A stretch of DNA of 64,000 nucleotides, taken from contig NZ_BMRZ01000002.1 in the NCBI RefSeq assembly GCF_014648895.1, positions 310,001 to 374,000 of the forward strand, in the 5' to 3' direction. Below, one piece after another: positions 50,585 through 59,651 of this stretch. The stretch comes from Streptomyces tanashiensis. Its GTDB lineage: Bacteria > Actinomycetota > Actinomycetes > Streptomycetales > Streptomycetaceae. Made by a program: the position numbers and the translations under genes. The notes beneath the pieces are model-generated. The model was not told the DNA's origin, did no database searches, and was given only the letters and a program-made list of their open reading frames with translations. Numbering within the stretch: the first letter of the stretch is position 1; every line of letters starts with the position of its first letter.

Positions 50585-53500
50585 GTGGGCACCGACTTGT
50601 CTCATGTCCGGTCCGCGCGGCGGTCCTCGTCGCTCGTGGGCACCGTGGCGGTGTCCGACTACGCGCATCCCGACGAGGCGAGGCGGCACGAGCTGAGACG
50701 GCCGCATCTGGCGGGCGTCCGCGACGAGTTCGGTGAGATCACCCGTGACCGGCTGGGTTTCGGGGACCACAGGCGCCTCGACGAGGCGGGGGCCGGCCGT
50801 CGGCAGCTCTGGGGCGCCCTGGAGGACTTCCTCGCCCACGACGCCGAGCGGAAGATCCTGTACTGGACGGGGCACGGTGTCCACCGGGGGCCGGAGGGGT
50901 ACTTCCTGGCCTGCGCCGACTCCTGGGTGTCCGGGCGCTTCGTGCCCGGACAGGCCGTCGCCCTGACGGATCTGGTGGACCGTCTGCTGCGCCCCGACTG
51001 CGAGACCGACACGCTTCTGGTCATCGACGCGTGTTCCTCCCACGACCATCTCACCGCCGCCCTGCGTCACGCGCTGGACCTGGAGCACCGGAGTGTGACG
51101 TGGGCGCGGCACAACCGGCGGTCGGGGTTCGCCGTCATCGGCACTTCGGGGTTCGACGCGCAGGTCGCCGAGGGCCGCTGGGTGCGATGGTTGAAGGAGG
51201 CTCTGACCAAACCGGAGTTCGTGGCACCGGACCACGCCCGCCCGTTCGAGCCGTCGGCGCTCTATCTGCCCCTGCCCTATCTGCGGGACGCCGTGGACGC
51301 CGAGGCCGCGGCCTCCGGTCTCGACGAGCCGGCGCAGCGCCCGGGGTTCACCGAGGTCCGGGCGCTGCCGAACGGGTTCCTGCTCAACCCTCACTTCCGG
51401 GACGGCGAGCGTCGCATCTACACGCCCGCGACGCTGGTGGGGCGCACGCCGTGGGCCGAGGCCGAACCGTTCGGGCTGGAGAAGGACGGCCATCTCCGGC
51501 GCCACTTCGCGGGCAGGCAGGGCGCCCTGGCGCGGATCGTGCGATGGATGGACACCCACCCCAGGGGGCTGCTCGTCGTGACGGGCCTGGCGGGGGCGGG
51601 GAAGACCGCTCTGCTGGGGCGGCTGGCCCTGGCCTCGACGCCGGAGCGGCGCGAGACCCTGGGGGCCGGGGTCGATCCGTCGACGCTGCCGAGGACGGGC
51701 ACGGTGCATGCCGCCCTGAGCTGCCGGGGTCACTCGGTCCACTCGCTGGTCACGGCGCTGTGGCAGGTGCTGTCGCACTTCGAGGAGATGGAGGCCCTGC
51801 CCGAAGGGTCTGTCACCGCGGAGCAGTGCCGCACTGCCGTCGACCGCCTCGTCTCCAGGGTCGGCTCCCTGAACCTGCTGTTCGACGCGCTCGACGAAGC
51901 GCTGGCGGACCAGGCCCACGACATCGCCCGGCACCTGCTCAACCCTCTGGCCGCGCTCTCGGGTGTACGCGTCGTCGTCGGGACCCGGGCCCAGCCCCGC
52001 CGGCGTACGACCGCGCCTTCCGAGGAGGAGTCGCTGCTCGACACGCTGGACCAGAGCGTGGGCGCCGTGGTCCTGGGGGACGACGAGGAGGCACGGCGGA
52101 GCATCTCCGGCATGGCCCTGTCGGTACTCGACGTCGAGGGTTCCCCGTACGCGGGGCGGGAGGCGGCCGACGTCCGTGACCAGAGTGCCCGGCTGATCGC
52201 GGCGGGCAGCCACGGCTCGTTCCTGGTCGCACGGCTCGCCGCGGCGGAACTGGCCCGCCGGCCCCTGGCCGTCGGCGAGGAGGAACTGTCGTCCTGGATG
52301 CGTTCGGGCGGCATGGACCTGCACGAACGCCTCGCCGAGGAGGTACGGCATCTACGGGGGCAGCGGGGTGCGGAGCGCGCGCACGAGGTGCTGCGTGCGC
52401 CGGCCGTGCTGCAGAGCTCCGGCCTGCCACCAGGACGGACCTGGCTGGCCATGGCCAACGCCCTGCGGGACCCGGGGACGCCCGAGCTCGGTCTCGGTGA
52501 TCTGCGGCAGGTGTGCGGGAGCGCCGGCGGTGGCATCGTCGCCGCCCAGAGGCCCCGGCACGGGGACGGGGCGGCGTACACGACCTATCAGCTGGCCCAT
52601 CCCAGCTACGGCGAGTTCTTCCTGGCGGGTGCCGGGCTCGACACGCAGGCCGCTCACCAGCGGGTCCTGGAGGCCCTGCGTGCCCAGAGCGCGCGTGACT
52701 GGAGCGACGCGGACGCGTACACCTGCGGGTATCTGGGCGCCCATGCCGCGCAGGCGGGGCCGCGGGAACTGCGCCGGCTCTTCGAGGACGTGGACTTCCT
52801 GCTGCGGACCGACCCGGACGTGATGCTCCCGCTCGCGGCCGGACTCGCACGCGACTGCGACGAGGCGGCCCTCTACGGGCGGGTGGCGGGCTTCTTCGGC
52901 GCGGCCGCCTTCCCGATCTCCGCGGACGCCCTGGCGTCCCGCAAGGCGCTGTTGAGGGCCACCGCCTTCGTCTCGCACCGGGAGGGGGCCTACCGGACGC
53001 TGGCGGGCAGGGAGGGCTTCCTGCCGTGGCAGGAGTACTGGACGGACCGGAGCCCGGATCCGGTGGAGTGGCGGCGGGCGGCCCCCCTGGGCGGGGCCAT
53101 GGCGCTGAGCTGGCGTGCCGGTACGGGGGCGGGGGCGGGTCTCGTGCTCGGCGACACGCTGACCGCGGGCGGGCGCGGGGAGGTCCTGGTCCTGCATCCG
53201 GAGTCCGGCACCAGGCTGCTGACCCGCCGGACCCGCGGCTCTTCGGACGGGCGGGGCAGTGCCCTGACCGAGGTGCGGGAGGTGGGGACGGGTCCGCACC
53301 GGACCACTGTCGCCCGTGACGAGGGGGCCGTGTACTTCTGGGGCTCCGGATCCCGCCTGCCGGATCACGTGTATCGCTGGGGTGGTGCGGTGGGGGCGCT
53401 CGCCGCGGCCGAGAGGGCGTCGGGGACCGTCGTTCTCGCCGCGGACGGGCGGCGCATGTGGATGTGGTCCTGGAAGGGTGACATGCCCCGGCAGGGAACC

Positions 53501-55138
53501 CCGCTGACGGACATCCGCCGCATGAACGTCGACCGGCTGGCAGCCCTGCCGATGGGATCCCGGCTCTTCGTGCTCGCCGCCGGAGCCCGTGCCGAACTCC
53601 TCGAAGTGCACCCGGGCCTCAGCGGAGCCGACCGCCTCGGGGAGACACGCACGGACCTCGGTGAACTCGCCGCGCCCGCCCAGGCCGCCGCCGCGTTCTC
53701 CGAACCGGCGCGTCCGGGCGCGGTGCACTCCTCCGGGCCGGCCGTCTCCGAGGGCGGGGACGGTGCGGCGGCGCAGAGGCCGGGCGACGTACGGCACGGC
53801 TGGATCGCCGTGGCCGACGGCCGGCGCATTCGTGTCTGGCACTGCGAGACCGACCCGGCGGCGCCTCTCGCGCCGCCCACGGTACGGCTCCTCCGGGAAC
53901 TCGACTCCCCCGCCCGGGGCCTCGCCTTCGGCCGTCACGGCGGCGAGCTCCTCCTCGCGGGCTACGAGGAGGTCACCGTCCGCGTCTGGGCCCTCGATCC
54001 GCCCCACCGGGAAGCGGTCTTCCAGCTCACCGCGCCCCGGGACGGAGCCATGGCCTTCGAACCGGGCGGTCGAGGAATGCTCGCCGTCGCCGACGGCCCC
54101 GACATCCGCATGCTCGACGTGGCCTCCGCGCTGAAGGCCGGACACGGCACCCGGCGGCGACCCGGCAACCAGACGCCCGCCCTCGCCCTGGCCCAGGCAC
54201 CCGACGGGCCGCCGCTGCTGTGCCGGACCTGGGGCGAGCAGATCCTGGTCTCCCGCCCGGGGCCGGGCGCGTCCGCCTCGGACCCGCTCACGGTCCTCAC
54301 CCACCAGAAGCTGGTGACCGCCGTGGCGGCGGTGCACACAGCGGGCGGCTGGGCGGTGGTCGCCGCCGCGGAGCGCACGGTCCGCATGTGGCGGCTGTCC
54401 GAGGACGGCCTGTCCGTCGAGGCTCGGCACGACCTCCGGCTCCGCGGCGACGCGGGCGAACGCGTCCCGTCCCTCGGCCTCGCCGTCGACTCCTCCGCGA
54501 CGAGGCTGCGGGTCTGCGTCCCGGACGCGGGCAGTGTCGTCCACGCCGACATGCCGGCCGACGGCTCCGACGGCTGGAGCGAGGGCAAACCGACGTGGGC
54601 GGGGCTGCAGTGCTGTGGCGTCGACGCCCGCGTCATGCGGGACGGAACGTACTGGCTGGCCACCGACCTCAGCGACGGACTGCGCCTGTGGAAGCACGGT
54701 GAGGAGCGCCGCTCGACGGAGCACCCCCTCACGTCCATGCGCCCGGCCCATCTGACGCTGGGCGAACGGTACGACCCCGAGGACGAGGAGTCCTTCCCCG
54801 TGCTGGCCTGGGTGGACGGCGGCATCTACGTGAAGGACTGCTCGGCCGGATTCGCCCTGGCTCCCCGACGGCTCCCGGGAGACGCCGACGGGGTGACGGC
54901 GCTGGCGTTCGCGGGTCCGCCCGAGCGGCCCCTGCTGCTGGTGTGCGGCGAACGCACGGCACTGCGGATCTGGGACGTGACGGCCCGCGGCTGGCTCCAC
55001 GAACAAGGCGTCCCCTGGCGCGGATACACCGTGCACGCGGTGGACGCCGCCCTGGACCCGGCGGGCCTGGTGGTGGCTCTCCAGGGCATGGACCGATGTG
55101 ACCTGATCCGGCTGCCCGGCGCCTTCTTCGCGGGGTAG
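50585..55138 (+). CDS. Caspase-like / STAND ATPase / beta-propeller protein
   Basis: About 1517 residues. Residues 1-250: caspase-like (C14) domain with strand SSLVGTVAVSDYAHP, catalytic His97 in ILYWTGHGVHRG and Cys150 in TLLVIDACSSH. About 300-480: STAND/NACHT-like NTPase with Walker A GLAGAGKT (334-341), Walker B LNLLFDALDEA (Asp434, Asp437-Glu438) and sensor RVVVGTRAQ. About 480-850: helical regulatory part. From about 860: repeated beta strands with W-x-W / R-V-W ends (VRVWALD, VRMWRLS, LRIWDVT), a WD40-like propeller. Upon ligand binding at the propeller such proteins oligomerise and activate the protease. The start is a choice: GTG 50585 has GGAG upstream; ATG 50570 and TTG 50552 lack one. 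Confidence 0.88.
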   Translation: MGTDLSHVRSARRSSSLVGTVAVSDYAHPDEARRHELRRPHLAGVRDEFGEITRDRLGFGDHRRLDEAGAGRRQLWGALEDFLAHDAERKILYWTGHGVHRGPEGYFLACADSWVSGRFVPGQAVALTDLVDRLLRPDCETDTLLVIDACSSHDHLTAALRHALDLEHRSVTWARHNRRSGFAVIGTSGFDAQVAEGRWVRWLKEALTKPEFVAPDHARPFEPSALYLPLPYLRDAVDAEAAASGLDEPAQRPGFTEVRALPNGFLLNPHFRDGERRIYTPATLVGRTPWAEAEPFGLEKDGHLRRHFAGRQGALARIVRWMDTHPRGLLVVTGLAGAGKTALLGRLALASTPERRETLGAGVDPSTLPRTGTVHAALSCRGHSVHSLVTALWQVLSHFEEMEALPEGSVTAEQCRTAVDRLVSRVGSLNLLFDALDEALADQAHDIARHLLNPLAALSGVRVVVGTRAQPRRRTTAPSEEESLLDTLDQSVGAVVLGDDEEARRSISGMALSVLDVEGSPYAGREAADVRDQSARLIAAGSHGSFLVARLAAAELARRPLAVGEEELSSWMRSGGMDLHERLAEEVRHLRGQRGAERAHEVLRAPAVLQSSGLPPGRTWLAMANALRDPGTPELGLGDLRQVCGSAGGGIVAAQRPRHGDGAAYTTYQLAHPSYGEFFLAGAGLDTQAAHQRVLEALRAQSARDWSDADAYTCGYLGAHAAQAGPRELRRLFEDVDFLLRTDPDVMLPLAAGLARDCDEAALYGRVAGFFGAAAFPISADALASRKALLRATAFVSHREGAYRTLAGREGFLPWQEYWTDRSPDPVEWRRAAPLGGAMALSWRAGTGAGAGLVLGDTLTAGGRGEVLVLHPESGTRLLTRRTRGSSDGRGSALTEVREVGTGPHRTTVARDEGAVYFWGSGSRLPDHVYRWGGAVGALAAAERASGTVVLAADGRRMWMWSWKGDMPRQGTPLTDIRRMNVDRLAALPMGSRLFVLAAGARAELLEVHPGLSGADRLGETRTDLGELAAPAQAAAAFSEPARPGAVHSSGPAVSEGGDGAAAQRPGDVRHGWIAVADGRRIRVWHCETDPAAPLAPPTVRLLRELDSPARGLAFGRHGGELLLAGYEEVTVRVWALDPPHREAVFQLTAPRDGAMAFEPGGRGMLAVADGPDIRMLDVASALKAGHGTRRRPGNQTPALALAQAPDGPPLLCRTWGEQILVSRPGPGASASDPLTVLTHQKLVTAVAAVHTAGGWAVVAAAERTVRMWRLSEDGLSVEARHDLRLRGDAGERVPSLGLAVDSSATRLRVCVPDAGSVVHADMPADGSDGWSEGKPTWAGLQCCGVDARVMRDGTYWLATDLSDGLRLWKHGEERRSTEHPLTSMRPAHLTLGERYDPEDEESFPVLAWVDGGIYVKDCSAGFALAPRRLPGDADGVTALAFAGPPERPLLLVCGERTALRIWDVTARGWLHEQGVPWRGYTVHAVDAALDPAGLVVALQGMDRCDLIRLPGAFFAG

Positions 55139-55181
55139 GAACTCTCGTGCCGCGTGGCGGCCGTGACATGAGGAGGACGTG

Positions 55182-56588
55182 GTGGAGCACGATCTCGTGG
55201 TTTTCGTACCGGGGTTTCTCGGCACTCGGCTGACCAAGGACGGCCAGGACCTCTGGGGCGAGTACAGCGAGGCCCTGCTCGGGAGCGGGCCGCCGGCCCC
55301 GGCCCCGGCGGGGCTCGTCCTTCCTCCGGGCCTCGGCGACGGGATGCCGGACGCGCGCTTCCGGCCGGCGGCGGACGAGTTGCTCATGGTTCCGGACGCG
55401 ATGCCGGGGCTGCTGTCCTGCATGGGGTACCCCGACATCCGGGCGGCCCTCGGTGATCCGGTCGAGGGCCAGTTCGTCCCCTTTCCCTACGACTGGCGCC
55501 TGTCCCACCGGCTGACCGCCGACCTTCTCAAGGTGCGGGTGGAGCGAGAACTGGCCCGGTGGTCCGAGCAGGTCGACAGCCACTATCCCGACCGCCCGGA
55601 CGACCCGAAGGTCGTGCTCGTCTGCCACTCCACCGGAGGACTCGTCGGTCGCCACTACCTCGAATGCTCGGGCGGACGGGAGACCGCCAGGACTCTGGTC
55701 ACGCTCGGCACGCCCCAGCAGGGCCTGGCCCAGGCCGTCCGGCTCCTGACCGGCAACGCCGTCGGAGAAGACGAGGCCCCGGGCGCGGACGCCCGGCCGC
55801 TGAACGAGGCCCTGCGCGACCTCGCCCTCAGCTGGCCGTCGGTGGCCCAGCTGCTGCCCGTCTACGACGCGGTCCGTGTCGAGGGAAAGAGCCGCCTCCG
55901 TACCCTCGACGACCACCGCTACCCCGTCCCCGACCTGCCCACCGCCCTGGTCGAGGACGCCGTGTCCTTCCACAGCGTCTTTCAGCAGGCACGCGAGGCG
56001 CACCGCCACACCGACGCCGGCGGCCGCCTCCCCTACGAGGTCCTCTGTGTCGGCAGCACCGCCTTCCCCACGGAGCGGACCGTCGGGCTCACCCCCGACG
56101 GCACCCGGCTGCTCGCCCGGCGCGACGAGAGCCTCCTCGCGCCGGGCGACGGAACCGTACCCGGCGAGTCCGCCGTCGCGGAGTGGGCCCTGCGGGACAC
56201 CACGGCCATGCACTGGACCGAACACCGCCACGCCGACCTGGCCGGCGCCGCCGCGGTCGGCGAGGTGCTCACGGCCGTCCGGAAGGGCGAGCCGGCCGGT
56301 GGCATGCTCGCCGGCGACGAGCAGATCTCCGTCTACGCCCCCGAATCCGCGACCGCGGACAAGCCGTTCGCCGCGTCCGTCGTGGGAACCGGCCTGCGCG
56401 AGCGGAACGTACAGGCCCACATCTGGCGCATCGGTCGGCCCACCAAGGAGCCGGTCGTCTTCACCGCGACGGGGTCTGAGCTGTACCGGGCGGAACTCCG
56501 GGCCGGGCCCGGCAAATGGGTGGTGGAAGCCACGGCCGACGGGCCCCACCGCTCCGACCGCAAGGTCATCATCCTGTACAGCAACTGA
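55182..56588 (+). CDS. LCAT-type alpha/beta hydrolase (lipase/acyltransferase-like) with C-terminal Ig-like domain
   Basis: 468 residues. It opens HDLVVFVPGFLGTRL (oxyanion loop of the LCAT/PDAT family) and has the nucleophile VVLVCHSTGGLVGRHYLE with Ser150, Asp323 in LLAPGDGTVPGES and His350 in TEHRHADL. The last 95 residues (ISVYAPESATADKPFAASVV onward) look like a beta-sandwich. No signal peptide, so the enzyme is cytoplasmic. The start GTG at 55182 follows AGGAGG by five bases (a second GTG is at 55179). It lies 43 bases after the caspase-STAND gene and is probably cotranscribed. LCAT-like lipases attack phospholipid acyl chains, a fitting effector. Confidence 0.85.
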   Translation: MEHDLVVFVPGFLGTRLTKDGQDLWGEYSEALLGSGPPAPAPAGLVLPPGLGDGMPDARFRPAADELLMVPDAMPGLLSCMGYPDIRAALGDPVEGQFVPFPYDWRLSHRLTADLLKVRVERELARWSEQVDSHYPDRPDDPKVVLVCHSTGGLVGRHYLECSGGRETARTLVTLGTPQQGLAQAVRLLTGNAVGEDEAPGADARPLNEALRDLALSWPSVAQLLPVYDAVRVEGKSRLRTLDDHRYPVPDLPTALVEDAVSFHSVFQQAREAHRHTDAGGRLPYEVLCVGSTAFPTERTVGLTPDGTRLLARRDESLLAPGDGTVPGESAVAEWALRDTTAMHWTEHRHADLAGAAAVGEVLTAVRKGEPAGGMLAGDEQISVYAPESATADKPFAASVVGTGLRERNVQAHIWRIGRPTKEPVVFTATGSELYRAELRAGPGKWVVEATADGPHRSDRKVIILYSN

Positions 56589-56609
56589 CCGGCGCGACCT
56601 CTCCGGTGC

Positions 56610-58664
56610 GTGGCCGGGGGGACGTGTCCCGGAGCCGAGGGAACAAGGAGTACGGACATCATCTCGCCATCGAACGCCGCGGCGTCCGAAGTCCCCGACT
56701 GGCCTCCCTGCGACCACCACGGTGCCGCGGGGCGCTGCCGCGGCCGGAGGACCGAACCCCACACCGCGTGCCTGGCGCACCTCGGCGCGGCCCAGCGCGC
56801 CGCGTACCACGCCTCCCTGCTGCCGGGCGCCGACCTGGACCACCGGGGCACGCCCTTCACCCAGACCCTTCTGGACGAACTGCTCGGCGCCCTCGTGGAC
56901 CCGGTGAGCGGGCGGCACCTCGTGGGGCGCGCCGAGTTCGACGAGGCGCGGTTCAGTGGCGACGTGCGGTTCGACCGGGTCGACTTCACCGGTGTGGCGT
57001 CCTTCGGGCAGGCGCGCTTCGACGGCGGTGTCCGCTTCCGCGCGACCCGGTTCGGGTCGGACGCCCGCTTCGGTGAGATGGCGGTCGCGGGGGATGTCCG
57101 GTTCGACGGGGCGGATCCGCACGGCGGGGTGCGGATGCGCGGCGGAGTCTGGATGGCCCGGGCCACGATCGGTGGAGCTCTGCGGTTCCAGGTCGAACGG
57201 GTCGACGGTCGCGCCGTCTTCGACGGGCTGAGCACCGGCGGGCGGGCGGAGTTCACCGGGGTCGTGTTCGGGGAGGTGGCCGCCTTCACCGGCCTGGCCG
57301 TCGCGGGCGAGGCCTGGTTCGACGGGACGGAGTTCCTTCAGGACGCCCGGTTCACGGAGGCGGCGTTCTCCCGCAAGGCCTGGTTCGACGGGGCGGTGTT
57401 CCACCGGGGCGCCGACTTCGGCGGTGCCACCCTGGGGCAGGACGTCTCCTTCGGCGACGCCCACTTCGGAACGGGCGCCGTCTTCACCGGGGCGGTGATC
57501 ACCCGCGACGCGGAGTTCCACCGGGCTGTCATACGCGGAGACGTCTCCTTCCGGAAGGCCACGTTCCAGCGCACGGCACGACTCGGCCCCCTGGTGCTGC
57601 CGGGGCTGCTCGACCTGTCCGAGGCCGGCTTCCAGTCCGCGGTCACCATCGAGGCGGCCACCACGGCCGTACGCTGCCGACGGACGCGCTGGGGGTCGAC
57701 CGCGGCGCTGCGGCTCCGCCACGCCACCCTGGACCTCGGCGACGCCGTCCTGGAGTTCCCCGTGAGCGTCTCGGGCCGCTCCCGCCCGTTCGTCACCGAC
57801 GACGGCACCGAGGCCGAGGAGGACGGGCTCACCGATCCGCGGGTACGCGTCGTCTCCCTGCGGGGCACCGACGCGGCTCACCTGCTCCTCGCCGATGTCG
57901 ACCTGACCCAGTGCCTGTTCACCGAGACCGTGCACCTCGACCAGCTGAGACTGGAGGGGCGCTGCCCACTCCCCCAGGCCCCTCCGGGGATACGTCTCCG
58001 CCGATGGCGGCCGGTGCGCTGGACGCGCCGCCGCACCCTCGTCGAGGAGCATCACTGGCGGGCCGCCAGAGCGCACACCACCGGATGGACCCACGCGCCG
58101 GCAGGCACGGACGTACGCGAGGCCGCGGCGCTCGCGCCGGTCTACCGACAGCTGCGCAAGGCGCTCGAAGACGCCAAGAACGAGCCCGGAGCCGCCGACT
58201 TCTACTACGGCGAGATGGAGATGCGGCGCCACGACCACGAATCGCCCTGGAGCGAGCGGGCACTGCTCCACCTGTACTGGGCGGCCTCGGGGTACGGCCT
58301 GCGCGCCATGCGCGCCCTCGGCTGGCTGCTGCTGGCCATGAGCGCCACGGTCGTGGCGATGATGCTGTGGGGCATACCGAAGGACGACCCCCTGCCACGC
58401 AGCACCGGCCACATCTCCGGCACGGCCATCAGCCTCACGACCGACAAGGCCGACCCCGTCAACCCCGAAGGCGCCTACGGCCGTCGCATGTCGGACGAAC
58501 GGTTCGACAAGGCCCTCAAAGTCGTCATCAACTCCGTCGTGTTCCGCTCCTCCGGCCAGGACCTCACCACGACCGGCACCTACGTCGAGATGGCCTCGCG
58601 CATCCTCGAACCCACCCTGATCGGCCTGACCGCCCTCGCCGTCCGCAACCGGGTCAAGCGCTGA
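56610..58664 (+). CDS. Pentapeptide-repeat protein with N-terminal Cys/His cluster and C-terminal membrane segment
   Basis: 684 residues. Residues 30-58 hold CDHHGAAGRCRGRR and TACLAHL, a possible zinc site. About 105-340 consist of A(D/N)LxF-like pentapeptide repeats (AEFDEARFSGDVRFDRVDFT, AWFDGTEFLQDARFTEAAFS). After a spacer and a helical region (YRQLRKALEDAKNEPGAADF) comes LYWAASGYGLRAMRALGWLL LAMSATVVAMMLWGI, one clear membrane span, with another likely near ILEPTLIGLTALAVRNRVKR. This layout occurs in pore- or ion-channel-like effectors. The 5' end is doubtful: an AAGGAG at 56644-56649 precedes ATC, not a normal start codon; the GTG at 56610 has no such site. It follows the lipase gene directly. 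Confidence 0.8.
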   Translation: MAGGTCPGAEGTRSTDIISPSNAAASEVPDWPPCDHHGAAGRCRGRRTEPHTACLAHLGAAQRAAYHASLLPGADLDHRGTPFTQTLLDELLGALVDPVSGRHLVGRAEFDEARFSGDVRFDRVDFTGVASFGQARFDGGVRFRATRFGSDARFGEMAVAGDVRFDGADPHGGVRMRGGVWMARATIGGALRFQVERVDGRAVFDGLSTGGRAEFTGVVFGEVAAFTGLAVAGEAWFDGTEFLQDARFTEAAFSRKAWFDGAVFHRGADFGGATLGQDVSFGDAHFGTGAVFTGAVITRDAEFHRAVIRGDVSFRKATFQRTARLGPLVLPGLLDLSEAGFQSAVTIEAATTAVRCRRTRWGSTAALRLRHATLDLGDAVLEFPVSVSGRSRPFVTDDGTEAEEDGLTDPRVRVVSLRGTDAAHLLLADVDLTQCLFTETVHLDQLRLEGRCPLPQAPPGIRLRRWRPVRWTRRRTLVEEHHWRAARAHTTGWTHAPAGTDVREAAALAPVYRQLRKALEDAKNEPGAADFYYGEMEMRRHDHESPWSERALLHLYWAASGYGLRAMRALGWLLLAMSATVVAMMLWGIPKDDPLPRSTGHISGTAISLTTDKADPVNPEGAYGRRMSDERFDKALKVVINSVVFRSSGQDLTTTGTYVEMASRILEPTLIGLTALAVRNRVKR

Positions 58665-58703
58665 AGGGCCGCCACTCCGACCGCCGGACCGTGCCGGTCC
58701 CGG

Positions 58704-59642
58704 TCACCACGTGCTGATGGCCGGCTCGTCGGGTACGTGGTGCCGCCAGGCCTCGTTGAGGCGCGCGAGCCGTCCCTGTGCGGCGATGCCGCACAGGGAC
58801 GCGATCCGCCCGTCGCTCACCTCGAACGCCACGGCGCCCACGACCCGGTCGCCGACCACGGCGACGGCGGCCGGGGAACCGTTGACCAGCACGATGTGGA
58901 ACGCGGGCGTGCCGCCCGCCAGCCGCCGCTTCGCCTCGGTCGGCCTGAACCCGGCCCGTACGGAGGAGGCGATGCGCTCGCGCGTCGTGGCCCGCAGCAG
59001 TCGCCTGGCCAGTCCGGCACCGTCCGAGACCGCGGTCGCGTCGGCGGTGAGCATCGCCACCAGCCGTTCGGTGCGCCCCGACGCGGCGGCGGCGAGGAAC
59101 TCCTCGACGATCCGGCGCGCGGCCGCGGGGTCCACCTCGGCGCCGCCGCGGCGCTCGGCGGTGATCCGGCGCCGGGCCCGGTGGACGTGCTGCTGGCTCG
59201 CGGACTCGGTGATGTCGAGGATCCCGGCGATCTCGGCGTGGGGGTACGAGAAGGCCTCGCGCAGGACGTACGCGGCCCGCTCGGGCGGCGAGAGGCGCTC
59301 CATCAGGGTCAGTACGGCCAACGAAACCGATTCGCGCTGCTCGAAGGTCTCGGCGGGGCCCAGCATCACGTCGCCGTCGAGGAGTGGCTCGGGCAGCCAG
59401 TCCCCGGCGGCGCGCTCGTGGCGTGCCTGTGCCGAACGGAGCCGGTCGAGGCAGAGATGGGTGACGACCTTGGTCAGCCACGCCTCCGGCACCTCGATGT
59501 GGTCCCGGTCCGCGGCCTGCCAGCGCAGGAACGCGTCCTGTACGGCGTCCTCGGCGTCGGCCGCGGAGCCGAGCAGACGGTAGGCGAGCGAGGCCAGCCG
59601 GTCCCGGCCGGCCTCGAACCGTGCGATCACCGCGCTGTCCAT
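58704..59642 (-). CDS. ECF41-type sigma factor with SnoaL-like C-terminal domain
   Basis: 312 residues. Sigma region 2 reads MDSAVIARFEAGRDRLASLA YRLLGSAADAEDAVQDAFLRWQ, region 4 LSPPERAAYVLREAFSYPHA EIAGILDITESASQQHVHRA RRRI. The last 130 residues form the SnoaL-like domain of ECF41 (and ECF42-like) sigma factors (RRIVEEFLAAAASGRTERLV, GTPAFHIVLVNGSPAAVAVV), which controls the activity in place of an anti-sigma protein. It ends a two-gene operon with the flavoprotein gene upstream, separated by nine bases. An 11-bp hairpin (58774-58798) lies within its coding part. Confidence 0.88.
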   Translation of the reverse strand: MDSAVIARFEAGRDRLASLAYRLLGSAADAEDAVQDAFLRWQAADRDHIEVPEAWLTKVVTHLCLDRLRSAQARHERAAGDWLPEPLLDGDVMLGPAETFEQRESVSLAVLTLMERLSPPERAAYVLREAFSYPHAEIAGILDITESASQQHVHRARRRITAERRGGAEVDPAAARRIVEEFLAAAASGRTERLVAMLTADATAVSDGAGLARRLLRATTRERIASSVRAGFRPTEAKRRLAGGTPAFHIVLVNGSPAAVAVVGDRVVGAVAFEVSDGRIASLCGIAAQGRLARLNEAWRHHVPDEPAISTW

Positions 59643-59651
59643 GCGGGCAGC

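Noticed and set aside
52352..58412. Very long minus-strand frames opposite the caspase-STAND and pentapeptide genes
   Set aside because: No family resemblance, no start sites, and strong coding signal on the plus strand.
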